A stretch of 64,000 nt of DNA from Acidimicrobiales bacterium (GTDB lineage Bacteria > Actinomycetota > Acidimicrobiia > Acidimicrobiales > RAAP-2): the NCBI GenBank assembly GCA_025351385.1, contig JANXWA010000002.1:1-64000 (forward strand). The letters run 5' to 3'. Numbering within the stretch: the stretch's first letter is position 1; every line of letters starts with the position of its first letter. Positions 44,670 through 53,277 of the stretch are shown here, in pieces. A program made the translations under genes and the position numbers. The notes below the pieces were generated by a model. It ran no database searches, was not told where the DNA came from, and saw nothing but the letters and a program-made list of their open reading frames with translations.

Positions 44670-46814
44670 GTGAAGGCCCTCGCCCGCTTCTGCTTCCGCC
44701 GCCGCTGGATTGTTCTGGCCGTCTGGGTCATCTTGTTCCTCGGCATCAACATCGCGGCCCAGACGTTCGGCTCGGCCTTCGCTAACTCCTTCAGCCTGCC
44801 GGGGACCAACTCCACCCACGCGGAATCACTACTGTCGTCGGGCTTCAAGGGCAAGTCCGGCGACATCGACCAGATCGTCTTTCACGCCCGCTCCGGGACC
44901 ATCGCGAGCCACCGCGCGCAGATCGAATCCGTCGTCGCCAAGGCGGGCAAGCTGCCCAACGTCGCCCAGGTCGTCTCGCCGTTCCTCGGCGGCTCGCTCC
45001 AGATCAGCAAGGACGGCAAGATCGCCTACGCCGTCGTCTACTTCGCCAAGCCGGCGTTCAAGCTCAAGGACTCCCAGATCCGCGCCGTCGAGACCGTGGG
45101 CAAGACGGCGCAATCCTCGTCGCTCGACGTCGAGTTCGGTGGCAACGCCTTCGGTCAGCTCGACGCGCCCAAGGGGAGCCCCGGCGAGGTCTTTGGCCTC
45201 ATTGCGACCGCGATCGTCCTAGTGCTCGCCTTCGGCTCGTTCTTCGCGATGCTGCTCCCCCTCGGCGTCGCGCTGTTCGCGCTGGGGATCGCGTCGGCCG
45301 CGACGACGCTTCTCAGCCACGGCTTCAACATCGCCCAGTTCGCGCCGATCCTCGGGTCGCTCATCGGACTAGGCGTCGGCATCGACTACGCGCTGTTCAT
45401 CGTGACGCGAAGCCGTCAGGGTCTCAAACGAGGACTCAGTGTGGAGGACTCGATCATCACGGCGATCAACACCTCGGGTCGCGCCGTGCTGTTCGCCGGC
45501 TTAACCGTGTGCATCGCACTACTCGGCATGCTGGTCCTTCGACTCTCGTTCCTCAACGGCGTCGCCATCGCCTCCTCGCTCACCGTGCTGATCACGATGT
45601 TCGCGTCGTTGACGCTCCTGCCGGCCCTGCTCGGCTTCCAGAAGCTCCACGCCCTCAGTCGCAAAGAGCGCCGAGCCCTAAAGGCGCACGGCCCCGAGCC
45701 GCTGGTCGTGGCGACCGGCTGGCAACGTTGGGCCGACTTCGTTTCGCGCCGACCGCGAATCCTCTCGCTCGCGGCGCTGATCATCATCGTGATGATGGCC
45801 GTGCCCTTCTTCTCGCTTCATCTCGGCAGCTCCGACCAGGGATCGAACCCGACGAGCACGACCACCCGCCAGGCCTACGACCTGTTGGCGACCGGCTTCG
45901 GACCGGGGTTCAACGGTCCGCTGCAGGTCGTCGGAGCGATCCACAACGCCAACGACCGATCAGCGATGGCCACGCTCCAGCAGTCACTCCAGGGCAAGCC
46001 CGACGTCGCCGCCGTCGCTCCACTCCAGCTGAGCGCTAACGGCAAGGTCGCCGTGATCTACGTCGTGCCCAAATCGAGCCCCCAGGACACGAAGACCGAG
46101 GACTTGATCAACACGATCCGCAACACTTACGTCCCTGCGGCGACGTCGACCAGCCACACCGGAATCTTCGTGGGAGGGATCACGGCCATCTTCGCCGACT
46201 TCGCCACGATCTTCCTCGCGAAGATCCCGCTCTTCATCGGCGTCATCGTGTTGCTCGGTTGCCTCTTGTTGATGGTGGCGTTCCGCAGTATCGTCATCCC
46301 GCTGACCGCTGCGGCAATGAACCTCTTCGCGGCCGGTGCCTCGTTCGGTCTCGTCGTCGCGGTCTTCCAGTGGGGCTGGGGCAGTTCGCTGATCGGCGCG
46401 GGCACCGGACCGGTCGAGTCCTTCCTACCCGTGATCATGATCGCGATCCTCTTCGGACTCTCGATGGACTACCAAGTCTTCCTGGTCTCTCGCATGCACG
46501 AAGAGTGGCTCAACACTGGGAGCAACGCCGAGGCGATCAATCGAGGTCAGGCCAACACCGGTCGAGTGATCTCGGCGGCCGCCCTCGTCATGATCTGCGT
46601 GTTCTCCTCCTTCTCCTTCGGCGGACAACGCGTCATTGCAGAGTTCGGCATCGGCCTCGGCGGGGCGGTCCTGATGGATGCGTTCATCCTCCGCACCGTG
46701 CTCGTACCGGCTCTCATGCACTTCTTCGGCGACGCCAACTGGTGGATGCCGAAGTGGCTCGAGCGGGTCATCCCCCACGTCGCCGTGGAGGCGACCGAGG
46801 ACGTCGCCGTCTAG
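44670..46814 (+). CDS. MMPL/RND-family transporter
   Basis: A 714-residue membrane protein with the duplicated MMPL layout: helix one at about 12-30, a periplasmic loop, five helices (to about residue 330), a second loop and six more helices. GLGVGIDYALFIVTRSR and LFGLSMDYQVFLVSRMHEEW are the two paired helix-4 motifs with the proton-relay Asp. Such transporters move lipids or drugs; the cargo here is unknown. GTG 44670 has AGGAG nine bases upstream and gives the normal N-terminus; the frame is open to ATG 44604. Confidence 0.9.
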   Translation: MKALARFCFRRRWIVLAVWVILFLGINIAAQTFGSAFANSFSLPGTNSTHAESLLSSGFKGKSGDIDQIVFHARSGTIASHRAQIESVVAKAGKLPNVAQVVSPFLGGSLQISKDGKIAYAVVYFAKPAFKLKDSQIRAVETVGKTAQSSSLDVEFGGNAFGQLDAPKGSPGEVFGLIATAIVLVLAFGSFFAMLLPLGVALFALGIASAATTLLSHGFNIAQFAPILGSLIGLGVGIDYALFIVTRSRQGLKRGLSVEDSIITAINTSGRAVLFAGLTVCIALLGMLVLRLSFLNGVAIASSLTVLITMFASLTLLPALLGFQKLHALSRKERRALKAHGPEPLVVATGWQRWADFVSRRPRILSLAALIIIVMMAVPFFSLHLGSSDQGSNPTSTTTRQAYDLLATGFGPGFNGPLQVVGAIHNANDRSAMATLQQSLQGKPDVAAVAPLQLSANGKVAVIYVVPKSSPQDTKTEDLINTIRNTYVPAATSTSHTGIFVGGITAIFADFATIFLAKIPLFIGVIVLLGCLLLMVAFRSIVIPLTAAAMNLFAAGASFGLVVAVFQWGWGSSLIGAGTGPVESFLPVIMIAILFGLSMDYQVFLVSRMHEEWLNTGSNAEAINRGQANTGRVISAAALVMICVFSSFSFGGQRVIAEFGIGLGGAVLMDAFILRTVLVPALMHFFGDANWWMPKWLERVIPHVAVEATEDVAV

Positions 46815-46834
46815 CGCACGATCCCCGGGATGGC

Positions 46835-47398
46835 TCAGTCCACTGGCGTCGCACCCCGGCGACGCCACGGCGCGAGCGGCAACGCCGCAAGGCCAATGAG
46901 GAGCACCACCTGGAGCGCAATCGACCACGGTGAACCCCAGAACTGACGCAGCGCCTGGCCGAACCTATGGTCGGCGGCCGTCGCGGCAGCGAGGTAGAGC
47001 GAGTAGGTGACGATCCGCCCGGCCATGAAGGCCCCCGTCAGCGGAAGAATCCGGAATTCGAGCAGTCCCGCCGCACAGAAGAGCTGAGCCGACGGCAGCG
47101 GCGAGACGACGAAAAGGCCCAGCAGGACGAACAGGGTCGAACGCCGTCCTACGAGACGCTGTTCCGCGAACGCCAGGTTGGCGCGGTATCGCTCGGAAAA
47201 TCGTGCGCGGAGTCGTCGGGCGCCGTGCGCCAGGAACAACCGGCCCGCGCCGGCAGCGGCCACCCCGAGCAGCACCAGCGCAACCGGGTTCAGGTGCCAG
47301 TCCCAACGGGCAATGACGAGCAGCGTCCACGTCGGAGGGCCGAAGGCCGGTAGCAGGTTGACTGCGAAGACGATCAAGGTGATGAAGAGGTACTTCAC
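46835..47398 (-). CDS. VTT/DedA-like small membrane protein
   Basis: A 187-residue protein with about five helices. It starts MKYLFITLIVFAVNLLPAFG and includes LLGLFVVSPLPSAQLFCAAG, a re-entrant segment similar to VTT-domain proteins, plus an Arg-rich loop. Family similarity is modest and function is unknown. GTG start, weak ribosome site. Convergent with the MMPL gene. Confidence 0.65.
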   Translation of the reverse strand: MKYLFITLIVFAVNLLPAFGPPTWTLLVIARWDWHLNPVALVLLGVAAAGAGRLFLAHGARRLRARFSERYRANLAFAEQRLVGRRSTLFVLLGLFVVSPLPSAQLFCAAGLLEFRILPLTGAFMAGRIVTYSLYLAAATAADHRFGQALRQFWGSPWSIALQVVLLIGLAALPLAPWRRRGATPVD

Positions 47399-47614
47399 GG
47401 AGTCCGCCGAGTCGCCACGACGCCAGTCTGACCCAATCCGAGCGTCCCGGTGACCGCCTCCTCCACGGACGAGAAATCACGCGGCGGACGGCGGACCCGG
47501 GTTCTTCAGAACTTCTTACCTTCGACCTGTCGTACTCGAGGGATTCAACGTGTAGGAATGGAGTTGAGGTTCTTCGAACAGGTGGCGAACCGAGACGATA
47601 CGAGGAGGAATCCG

Positions 47615-47887
47615 ATGGGGTCCTTTTATGACAACCGGTGGGGCATGGGTCCGGGCAACGGGCTCGGGATGTTCATTCTGATGCTGCTCTTCTGGGTGCT
47701 CGTCGCCGCTGCGGTCTTCTACTTCATCCGCCACTCGAACCATTCCCACGTCGACCACCACGTCCACGGCCCTCTCGCGGCACCGGGTGAGCCCCCGGTC
47801 GACGTGTTGAAGATGCGATTCGCCAAGGGGGAGATCGATGAAGAGGAGTTCTCGAAGCGCCTCGCCCTCCTTCAGCGCGATAAGTAG
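47615..47887 (+). CDS. SHOCT-domain membrane protein
   Basis: A 90-residue protein. A Gly/Met-rich N-terminus and one helix (MFILMLLFWVLVAAAVFYFI) are followed by a His-rich turn (HSNHSHVDHHVHG) and the SHOCT helix pair LKMRFAKGEIDEEEFSKRL. SHOCT domains are short oligomerisation modules. The His cluster could bind metal. AGGAGG sits before the ATG. Confidence 0.85.
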   Translation: MGSFYDNRWGMGPGNGLGMFILMLLFWVLVAAAVFYFIRHSNHSHVDHHVHGPLAAPGEPPVDVLKMRFAKGEIDEEEFSKRLALLQRDK

Positions 47888-47946
47888 GCCTTCGCACTCG
47901 AGGCCTGTCTCATGTGCAATAACGACATCCGGCGAACGGTGACGGC

Positions 47947-48591
47947 GTGACGTCGAATGAAGCCAATGACCTTCACGTCCCCGCCACCTCGGCGCTCTGG
48001 GACGGGACCTACGCGTCCAAGGATGCGTCGCAGCGCTCCTGGTCAGAGGACGAGCCTGAGGCCTCCCTTTATTTCATCGACAAGTCACACCAGGTTCCGT
48101 CAGCCCCGATCATCGACGTCGGCGGAGGAGCATCGCGACTGGTCGACCACCTTTTGGCTCGCGGCTACTCGGACGTCACGGTCCTCGACATCTCGGCCGC
48201 GGCAATCGACGAGGCGCGCCGGCGCGTGACTGACGAGAGTGTTCATTGGATCGTCGCCGACGTCACCTTGTGGACGCCGACGCGCTCGTACGCGCTCTGG
48301 CACGACCGTGCGACGTTCCACTTCCTCACCTCGGCCGCAGGCCAGACCGCCTACGTCACTGCGGCAACGAGTGCAATCGACGCCGGTGGCCACCTGGTCT
48401 TGGCCACGTTCGCGCCCTCGGGTCCCGCGACCTGCTCGGGCCTCGCGGTCCAAAGGTGGTCGGGCGCAGAGCTCGCCGAGATCTTCGGCGACGGCTTCTC
48501 GCTGGTCGAGACGACGACGCGCGACCACGCCACCCCGTGGGGCTCGGTGCAGCCGTTCACGTGGGTGCTGCTGGAACGACGCGCCGACTAG
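47947..48591 (+). CDS. Class I SAM-dependent methyltransferase
   Basis: A 214-residue Rossmann methyltransferase. APIIDVGGGASRLVDHLL is the SAM loop, VTVLDISAAAIDEA gives the acidic residue for the ribose, and HDRATFHFLT is motif IV. The C-terminal ATFAPSGPATCSGL and TPWGSVQPFTWVLL are shared by a common actinobacterial subfamily of unknown substrate. It is not ArsM: the conserved Cys set is missing. The 3' end overlaps arsR by four bases on the opposite strand. Confidence 0.85.
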   Translation: MTSNEANDLHVPATSALWDGTYASKDASQRSWSEDEPEASLYFIDKSHQVPSAPIIDVGGGASRLVDHLLARGYSDVTVLDISAAAIDEARRRVTDESVHWIVADVTLWTPTRSYALWHDRATFHFLTSAAGQTAYVTAATSAIDAGGHLVLATFAPSGPATCSGLAVQRWSGAELAEIFGDGFSLVETTTRDHATPWGSVQPFTWVLLERRAD

Positions 48592-48932
48592 GGACGGAGC
48601 AGTCGGGCCGCCACATCGAGCCGTTCGGGAACCACGCGCCACCAGGTCCACCTTCCACGCCGCTCGCCGACGATGAGCCCCGCCTCGGCGAGGATTCGGG
48701 TGTGGTGCGACACGGTTGGCTGACTCTTGCCGAGCGGCTCTTCGAGGTTGCAACTACACGCCTCGTCGGTGGAGGCGATCATCGAGAGAAGGCGCAGTCG
48801 GACCGGGTCACCCAGGGCCGAGAAGATCCGAGCGACGTCGTGGGCTTCCTGCTCGGTCATCACGTCACTGGCAAGTGGACTGCAGCACTGGACGACAGCG
48901 TCGTCAACCACTTCGAGGCTTCTCTTCGACAT
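48588..48932 (-). CDS. arsR: ArsR/SmtB-family arsenic-responsive repressor
   Basis: A 114-residue winged-helix repressor. ALGDPVRLRLLSMIA is followed by the metalloid site EACSCNLEE, the CxC pattern of classic ArsR, and the recognition helix SQPTVSHHTRILAEAGL. A second vicinal pair VQCCSPL lies near the N-terminus. It should leave DNA when As(III) binds. ATG 48932 with GGGAGA just upstream is chosen; ATG 48944 is possible. It is divergent from arsI across two operator-like palindromes. Confidence 0.92.
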   Translation of the reverse strand: MSKRSLEVVDDAVVQCCSPLASDVMTEQEAHDVARIFSALGDPVRLRLLSMIASTDEACSCNLEEPLGKSQPTVSHHTRILAEAGLIVGERRGRWTWWRVVPERLDVAARLLRP

Positions 48933-48943
48933 CTTCTCTCCCA

Positions 48944-48957
48944 TTGACAACCATCAA
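48944..48957. promoter_or_regulatory. ArsR operator-like palindrome 1 (TTGA-N6-TCAA)
   Basis: TTGACAACCATCAA is an inverted repeat TTGA-N6-TCAA that contains the -35 hexamer TTGACA of the arsI promoter and lies just upstream of arsR. Confidence 0.7.
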
Positions 48958-48972
48958 TGAGTCTGCCATACT
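48944..48972 (+). promoter_or_regulatory. arsI-acr3-arsC promoter
   Basis: TTGACA at 48944-48949, a 17-base spacer and CATACT at 48967-48972 form a near-consensus sigma-70-type promoter, one of the few with a clear -35 in this window. Transcription would start near 48979, inside the second operator. Confidence 0.65.
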
Positions 48973-48974
48973 TA

Positions 48975-48988
48975 TCGACAAACTTCAA
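48975..48988. promoter_or_regulatory. ArsR operator-like palindrome 2 (TCGA-N6-TCAA)
   Basis: TCGACAAACTTCAA repeats the architecture of the first site with one arm mismatch. The two centres are 31 bases apart, about three helical turns, so bound dimers would lie on the same DNA face. Confidence 0.6.
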
Positions 48989-49002
48989 TCTAAAGGATAG
49001 CC

Positions 49003-49458
49003 ATGTCTCGACTGCAACTCGCTCTCAACGTCTCGAATCTCGAGGAGGCCGTTACCTTCTACTCGACGTACTTCAACACTGTGCCGGCCAAGGTCCGACC
49101 CGGTTACGCGAACTTCGCGATCGTCAATCCGCCTCTGAAGCTCGTGCTCTTCGAAGGGGCCGGCTCGCCCGGATCGATCAATCACCTCGGCGTCGAAGTG
49201 GCCACGTCCGATGAGGTGACGGCGACGACGGATCGACTGTCGCGGGCCGGTCTCGCGACCGAGATCGAAGAGCAGACGACATGCTGTTTCGCGGTACAGG
49301 ACAAGGTGTGGGTCGACGGACCGGACGGATCGCGCTGGGAGGTCTACACGGTGCTCGCCGACGCCAGCGAAGACGGCGATGTGGCCGGCGACCAAGGCTG
49401 CTGCACGACCGACCCTCTCGAAGCTTCGTCCGCTTCCGCCAACACGACCTGTTGTTGA
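49003..49458 (+). CDS. arsI: ArsI/CadI-family glyoxalase-fold metalloid resistance protein
   Basis: A 151-residue vicinal-oxygen-chelate protein. RLQLALNVSNLEEAVTFY and INHLGVEV carry metal-ligand positions, and the adjacent cysteines in EEQTTCCFAVQDK match the As(III)-binding pair of ArsI. ArsI is a C-As lyase that removes methyl or aryl groups from trivalent organoarsenicals; CadI relatives respond to cadmium. The tail has two more Cys pairs (QGCCTT and TTCC). AAAGGA precedes the ATG. First gene of the ars operon. Confidence 0.88.
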   Translation: MSRLQLALNVSNLEEAVTFYSTYFNTVPAKVRPGYANFAIVNPPLKLVLFEGAGSPGSINHLGVEVATSDEVTATTDRLSRAGLATEIEEQTTCCFAVQDKVWVDGPDGSRWEVYTVLADASEDGDVAGDQGCCTTDPLEASSASANTTCC

Positions 49459-49467
49459 GGTCCATCG

Positions 49468-50574
49468 ATGAATTCCCCCTCCGTGGAGTCGTCGAGTGAG
49501 GCCGGTCCCATCGACGCGTCCATCGCGGCACGACTTCCCCTCCTCGATCGCTATCTTCCCGTGTGGATCGTAGCGGCGATGGCGGCCGGGATCGGACTCG
49601 GGCGACTGGCGCCGGGACTCAACACATCGCTCAATCACGTCCAGCTGGCCGGCACCAGCCTGCCCATCGCACTCGGCCTTCTCGTAATGATGTACCCCGT
49701 GCTCGCGAAGGTCCGCTACGGCGAGATGGACCGCGTCACGGCCGACCGCCGCCTGCTGGTGCCGTCGCTGGTCCTCAACTGGATCATCGGGCCGGCCATG
49801 ATGTTCGCGCTCGCCTGGCTGATGCTCCCCGGCCTGCCCGCCTACCGAACCGGACTCATCATCGTCGGTTTGGCCCGCTGCATCGCCATGGTGCTGATCT
49901 GGAACGACCTGGCGGGAGGCGACGGCACCGCCGCCGCGGTGCTCGTCGCGATCAACTCCCTCTTCCAAATCGTCGCCTTCGCCGGGCTCGGGTACTTCTA
50001 CCTCAAGATCCTGCCCGGCTGGCTGGGCCTCTCGACGGCCACCGTGCACGTATCGGTGTGGCCGATCGCGCGCAGCGTGCTGATCTTTCTCGGTATCCCG
50101 CTCGGCGCTGGCTGGGCGACCCGCTCGATCTCCGAACGGACCCGCGGTCGCGAATGGTACGAAGGTCGCTTCTTGCCCAGGATCGGCCCCCTCGCTCTCT
50201 ACGGCCTGCTCTTCACGATCGTGATCCTCTTCGCCCTCCAGGGCAACGCCATCACGCACCACCCGACCGACGTCGCGCGCATCGCGCTGCCGCTGCTCTG
50301 CTACTTCGCCATTATGTGGACCGGCTCGTTCGCCCTCGGTCGTGCGCTCCACCTCTCCTACGCCCGCACGGCGACGCTCGCCTTCACCGCGGCCGGCAAC
50401 AACTTCGAGTTGGCGATCGCCGTGGCCATCGGAACCTTCGGCGTTACCTCGGGACAGGCGCTCGCGGGGGTCGTTGGACCCCTCATCGAGGTACCGGCCC
50501 TCGTCGGGCTCGTCTACGTCTCCCTGTGGGCCGGACGGCGATTCTTCCCCCACGTCGTCGAGTCGCGATCATGA
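49468..50574 (+). CDS. acr3: Arsenite efflux transporter Acr3
   Basis: A 368-residue transporter with ten helices of the bile/arsenite/riboflavin superfamily. The essential Cys lies in IVGLARCIAMVLIWN, and FTAAGNNFELAIAVAIG is the second conserved crossover region. It exports As(III) using the proton gradient. It starts nine bases after arsI, and its stop overlaps the arsC ATG. Confidence 0.96.
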   Translation: MNSPSVESSSEAGPIDASIAARLPLLDRYLPVWIVAAMAAGIGLGRLAPGLNTSLNHVQLAGTSLPIALGLLVMMYPVLAKVRYGEMDRVTADRRLLVPSLVLNWIIGPAMMFALAWLMLPGLPAYRTGLIIVGLARCIAMVLIWNDLAGGDGTAAAVLVAINSLFQIVAFAGLGYFYLKILPGWLGLSTATVHVSVWPIARSVLIFLGIPLGAGWATRSISERTRGREWYEGRFLPRIGPLALYGLLFTIVILFALQGNAITHHPTDVARIALPLLCYFAIMWTGSFALGRALHLSYARTATLAFTAAGNNFELAIAVAIGTFGVTSGQALAGVVGPLIEVPALVGLVYVSLWAGRRFFPHVVESRS

Positions 50575-51023
50575 CCGATCTCGACGGAGTTTCCCACGAC
50601 CCGGGAGGCCATCGCGACGGCCTCCCGGTCGTGCTCTTCGCGTGCATCCACAATTCGGGCCGCTCGGTCGCCGCCAAGGTCCTCGCCGAATCACTCGGGA
50701 TCGGTCAGGTCGAGGTCCGCTCGGCGGGGTCGGAGCCGAGCTCCGTGGTCAACTCCAACGTCGCCGCAGTCCTGGCCGAGAGGGGACTCTCCACCGTCGA
50801 CGAGTCACCGAAGTTGCTCACCCCCGAGCTTGTCCGGACCGCCGACGTCGTCACGATGGGGTGCGGTGAAACCTGTCCGATCTTCCCCGGCAAGCGGTAC
50901 GTCGACTGGGAGGTCGACGATCCGGCCGGTCAAGACCTCGACACCGTACGTCGGATCGTGCGTGACATCGAAGGGCGTGTTCGCGCTCTCCTCGCGGAGC
51001 TCTCGGGAGACCTCACCCGCTGA
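50571..51023 (+). CDS. arsC: Arsenate reductase, LMW-phosphatase type
   Basis: A 150-residue enzyme that reduces As(V) to As(III) for Acr3. The phosphatase-like P-loop is FACIHNSGRSVAA, and the resolving cysteines lie in MGCGETCPIFPG, the pattern of thioredoxin- or mycothiol-linked ArsC. A 20-residue N-terminal extension precedes the core. ATG overlaps the acr3 stop (ATGA). Confidence 0.94.
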   Translation: MTDLDGVSHDPGGHRDGLPVVLFACIHNSGRSVAAKVLAESLGIGQVEVRSAGSEPSSVVNSNVAAVLAERGLSTVDESPKLLTPELVRTADVVTMGCGETCPIFPGKRYVDWEVDDPAGQDLDTVRRIVRDIEGRVRALLAELSGDLTR

Positions 51024-51040
51024 TCGCGGACGCCACCGAC

Positions 51041-51646
51041 CTACGTTCTCTTGTCCTCGATCTCCCAGGCGTGGTCCAGCACGTGCCACGCCATCCGACG
51101 GACTGCGTAGCTCGCGGGCCACGCGCCGCCGACCTGCGGCGCGGCGAGCGTCGACGCAATGGCGTCGCGCTGCTCACCCCAGGGCGTGCGAGGGGGGACC
51201 CTGACGCCGATCTTCGGGCAGTAGATCCGTTCAGCCTCTTGGACGTGGCGCGCGACATCGTCGCGGTCGCGGCCGCCCCCGCGGGGTCCCCTTCTCAGTT
51301 CGCTCGGCGCGCTCTTCACCGCGGTGTCGAAGTAGCCCCAGCATCGGGTGAGGATCTCGACCTGACGGGTGCGACGCTGCGCCGTCCAGGGGACGTCATC
51401 CCACGGTCCGACGCGGCTCGGCGCACCGAAATCGGTCGTGGCGTCACCGGGCACGGTGCCCACCACCTCAAGGCGACCCGACGTGAAACCCGTGGTCGCC
51501 ACGACCCGGTACCGGTCGCGATATTCGTCAAGGGCCGCGAGGGCGAGGTCGGGGGTCTTCGCGCGCCGACACCAGCCCGGCCAGTCAATCGCCGCGGCGA
51601 AGACCGAATGCTTGCCCTCTTCGAAGTAGACACGAGTGGTCGCCAT
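51041..51646 (-). CDS. Conserved actinobacterial protein of unknown function
   Basis: A 201-residue soluble protein. It begins with a strand pattern MATTRVYFEEGKHSVFAAAI and DWPGWCRRAK, then contains VPGDATTDFGAP, a Gly/Arg-rich LRRGPRGGGRDRD and, at the C-terminus, RMAWHVLDHAWEIED. The last segment and the R-D-D-V-A-R-H helix look like a DinB-type helical bundle, but this is a guess. From memory, similar proteins are widespread in actinobacteria. Convergent with arsC. Confidence 0.7.
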   Translation of the reverse strand: MATTRVYFEEGKHSVFAAAIDWPGWCRRAKTPDLALAALDEYRDRYRVVATTGFTSGRLEVVGTVPGDATTDFGAPSRVGPWDDVPWTAQRRTRQVEILTRCWGYFDTAVKSAPSELRRGPRGGGRDRDDVARHVQEAERIYCPKIGVRVPPRTPWGEQRDAIASTLAAPQVGGAWPASYAVRRMAWHVLDHAWEIEDKRT

Positions 51647-51800
51647 CAGGACCCTGATGGTACAAGTTGGCCCTGACGTTCGAGCGCATCAGCCATCGAC
51701 GAGGTCGCCACCGGCCGGTTCGACATGACAGGCGACTGGGTAGTCTGAGTTGCACTCGGTCGGGAGGGACCCACTGAGTTGATCAACGACAAGGAAGAAC

Positions 51801-52220
51801 ATGGCGACGACTCGAATTGCGAAGGCCCTCTGGGAAGGCACTCTGCTCGATGGCCGTGGCACGGTCGAGCTGATCTCGAGCGGCGTCGGAACCTTCCCCA
51901 TCACGTGGGCGTCGAGGGCCGAGACGCCCGAGGGCCGCACAAGCCCCGAAGAGCTCATCGCCGCGGCCCACGCCTCGTGCTTCTCGATGGCCCTCTCGAG
52001 CGGCCTCGCGAAGTCGGGTAATCCGGCCGAGTACCTCGACACGTCGGTTGAAGTCGACTTCCAGCCCGGCGTCGGCATCACCGAGATCCGCATCACGCTC
52101 TCCGGCGCGGCCGAAGGCCTCGACGCCGCCGGGTTCGCCGAGGCGGCCGAGGTCGCCAAGGCCAACTGCCCCGTCTCCAAGGCTCTCGCCGCAGTGCCCA
52201 TCAGCCTGACGGTCCACTGA
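51801..52220 (+). CDS. osmC: OsmC-family peroxiredoxin
   Basis: A 139-residue hydroperoxide reductase. Both redox cysteines are present, in AAHASCFSMALS and AKANCPVSKAL. SPEELIAAAHASC is the typical OsmC helix. It reduces organic hydroperoxides with lipoylated or other thiol partners. AAGGAAG precedes the ATG. It stands alone between a convergent-side hypothetical and a membrane gene. Confidence 0.94.
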   Translation: MATTRIAKALWEGTLLDGRGTVELISSGVGTFPITWASRAETPEGRTSPEELIAAAHASCFSMALSSGLAKSGNPAEYLDTSVEVDFQPGVGITEIRITLSGAAEGLDAAGFAEAAEVAKANCPVSKALAAVPISLTVH

Positions 52221-52241
52221 CGGCGGGCAGGGCGGCCCGTC
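52219..52241 (+). terminator. Possible osmC terminator hairpin
   Basis: GAC...GGGC pairs with GCCC-GTC, leaving a three-base bulge on the 5' side and a six-base loop. It overlaps the end of osmC and is followed by a pyrimidine-rich stretch. Weak. Confidence 0.28.
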
Positions 52242-52310
52242 CTCTACTCTTCGCTCCGTCGGCGGACATCGACGTGGCGTAGGTCCCAGAAGACTGAAGG
52301 CCAATGAAGC

Positions 52311-53015
52311 ATGACCAGTCCTAGCAGCGAAGAGAAGCTCCCCCTTTCGCACGGCGCCGCCCGTGACCCAGGGACGCGCACGTTTTCGCGTCGTTCGTCG
52401 AGGGTGCTGTTCGGTCGGATCCTCGGCGTCCTCGGCCTCGTCATCTACAACTGGTGGATCGTCGTGGCGACCAACAGCCACCTTCTGACCAGTTCGGACG
52501 AGTTCTTCAGCGACCTCGAAGCATTCGGACGGCCCGACGCCAACCTCCTCCAGCGTCTCGACTTGGTCGCCGGTCTGACACTCCTGGCCGCTCTCCTGCT
52601 TCGGGGCTCGAGCGGACGTCGGGGACCTCGACCGGAGTGGAAGTGGCTCGTCGCCTTCTCGATGGCCGGGGCCCTGGGGGGGCAGTTCGCCTACGCCTGC
52701 TCCGAGGGACTCAGCGCGATGTGTCGCCGAGCCGAGTGGCACCTGCAACTGCCCTTTCACCACTACGTCCACGTGCTCTCGGGCGTGGTCGAGTTCGCCG
52801 CGGCGACGATGGCGATCTACCTCGCGGCACGACGCACCAAGGGACAGCGGACCTTGGTCGCTCGTGCCATCAAGTGGATCGCGGTGACTCTGCTGGTCGC
52901 CTACCCCCTGCTCGGGATCTGCTACGTCAGCGACCGATTCGGAGCGTTCGTCGAGCCGGTCTTCTTCATCTGCTTCTCGACAGTGGTGGCCATCGAGCTC
53001 TTCGAACCGGCCTGA
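52311..53015 (+). CDS. DUF998-like membrane protein
   Basis: A 234-residue protein with six hydrophobic helices and a basic N-terminus. The pattern FHHYVHVLSGVVEFAAATMAI and a final FVEPVFFICFSTVVAIELF resembles DUF998 membrane proteins, whose function is not known. GAAGG lies upstream of the ATG. No neighbour suggests a role. Confidence 0.68.
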   Translation: MTSPSSEEKLPLSHGAARDPGTRTFSRRSSRVLFGRILGVLGLVIYNWWIVVATNSHLLTSSDEFFSDLEAFGRPDANLLQRLDLVAGLTLLAALLLRGSSGRRGPRPEWKWLVAFSMAGALGGQFAYACSEGLSAMCRRAEWHLQLPFHHYVHVLSGVVEFAAATMAIYLAARRTKGQRTLVARAIKWIAVTLLVAYPLLGICYVSDRFGAFVEPVFFICFSTVVAIELFEPA

Positions 53016-53277
53016 CCGGCGCGGGCCCGCGGCGCGGGTCCCTTCGACGCGACACCACCGGGTCCAGCCAACGCCTTCGCGAGCTCGACCCACTGCCACA
53101 AATCTCAGTGTCCACCACGCGTTGAAGCGTTAAGGGTCCTCGTCGACGTTGCCGCCCGAGGTCCGTTTACGCAGATCAGTCACCGGAACCCCTGGTGCTC
53201 TCTGAAATGACTTTGTACCCTTACTGACCCTGCGGCGGGAGGCGCATGATGGCCGTGAGGGACGAGAAAGGTCCCGT

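Noticed and set aside
46825-46835. Short palindrome ATCCCCGGGAT between the MMPL and VTT genes
   Set aside because: Too short and without a loop or T-run to call a terminator.
47947-48591. The methyltransferase as an arsenite methyltransferase (ArsM) of the ars locus
   Set aside because: It lacks the conserved cysteines of ArsM and is convergent with, not part of, the ars operon.
48985-50553. A 522-codon minus-strand frame opposite arsI and acr3
   Set aside because: Repetitive charged composition without motifs, opposite two well-supported genes.
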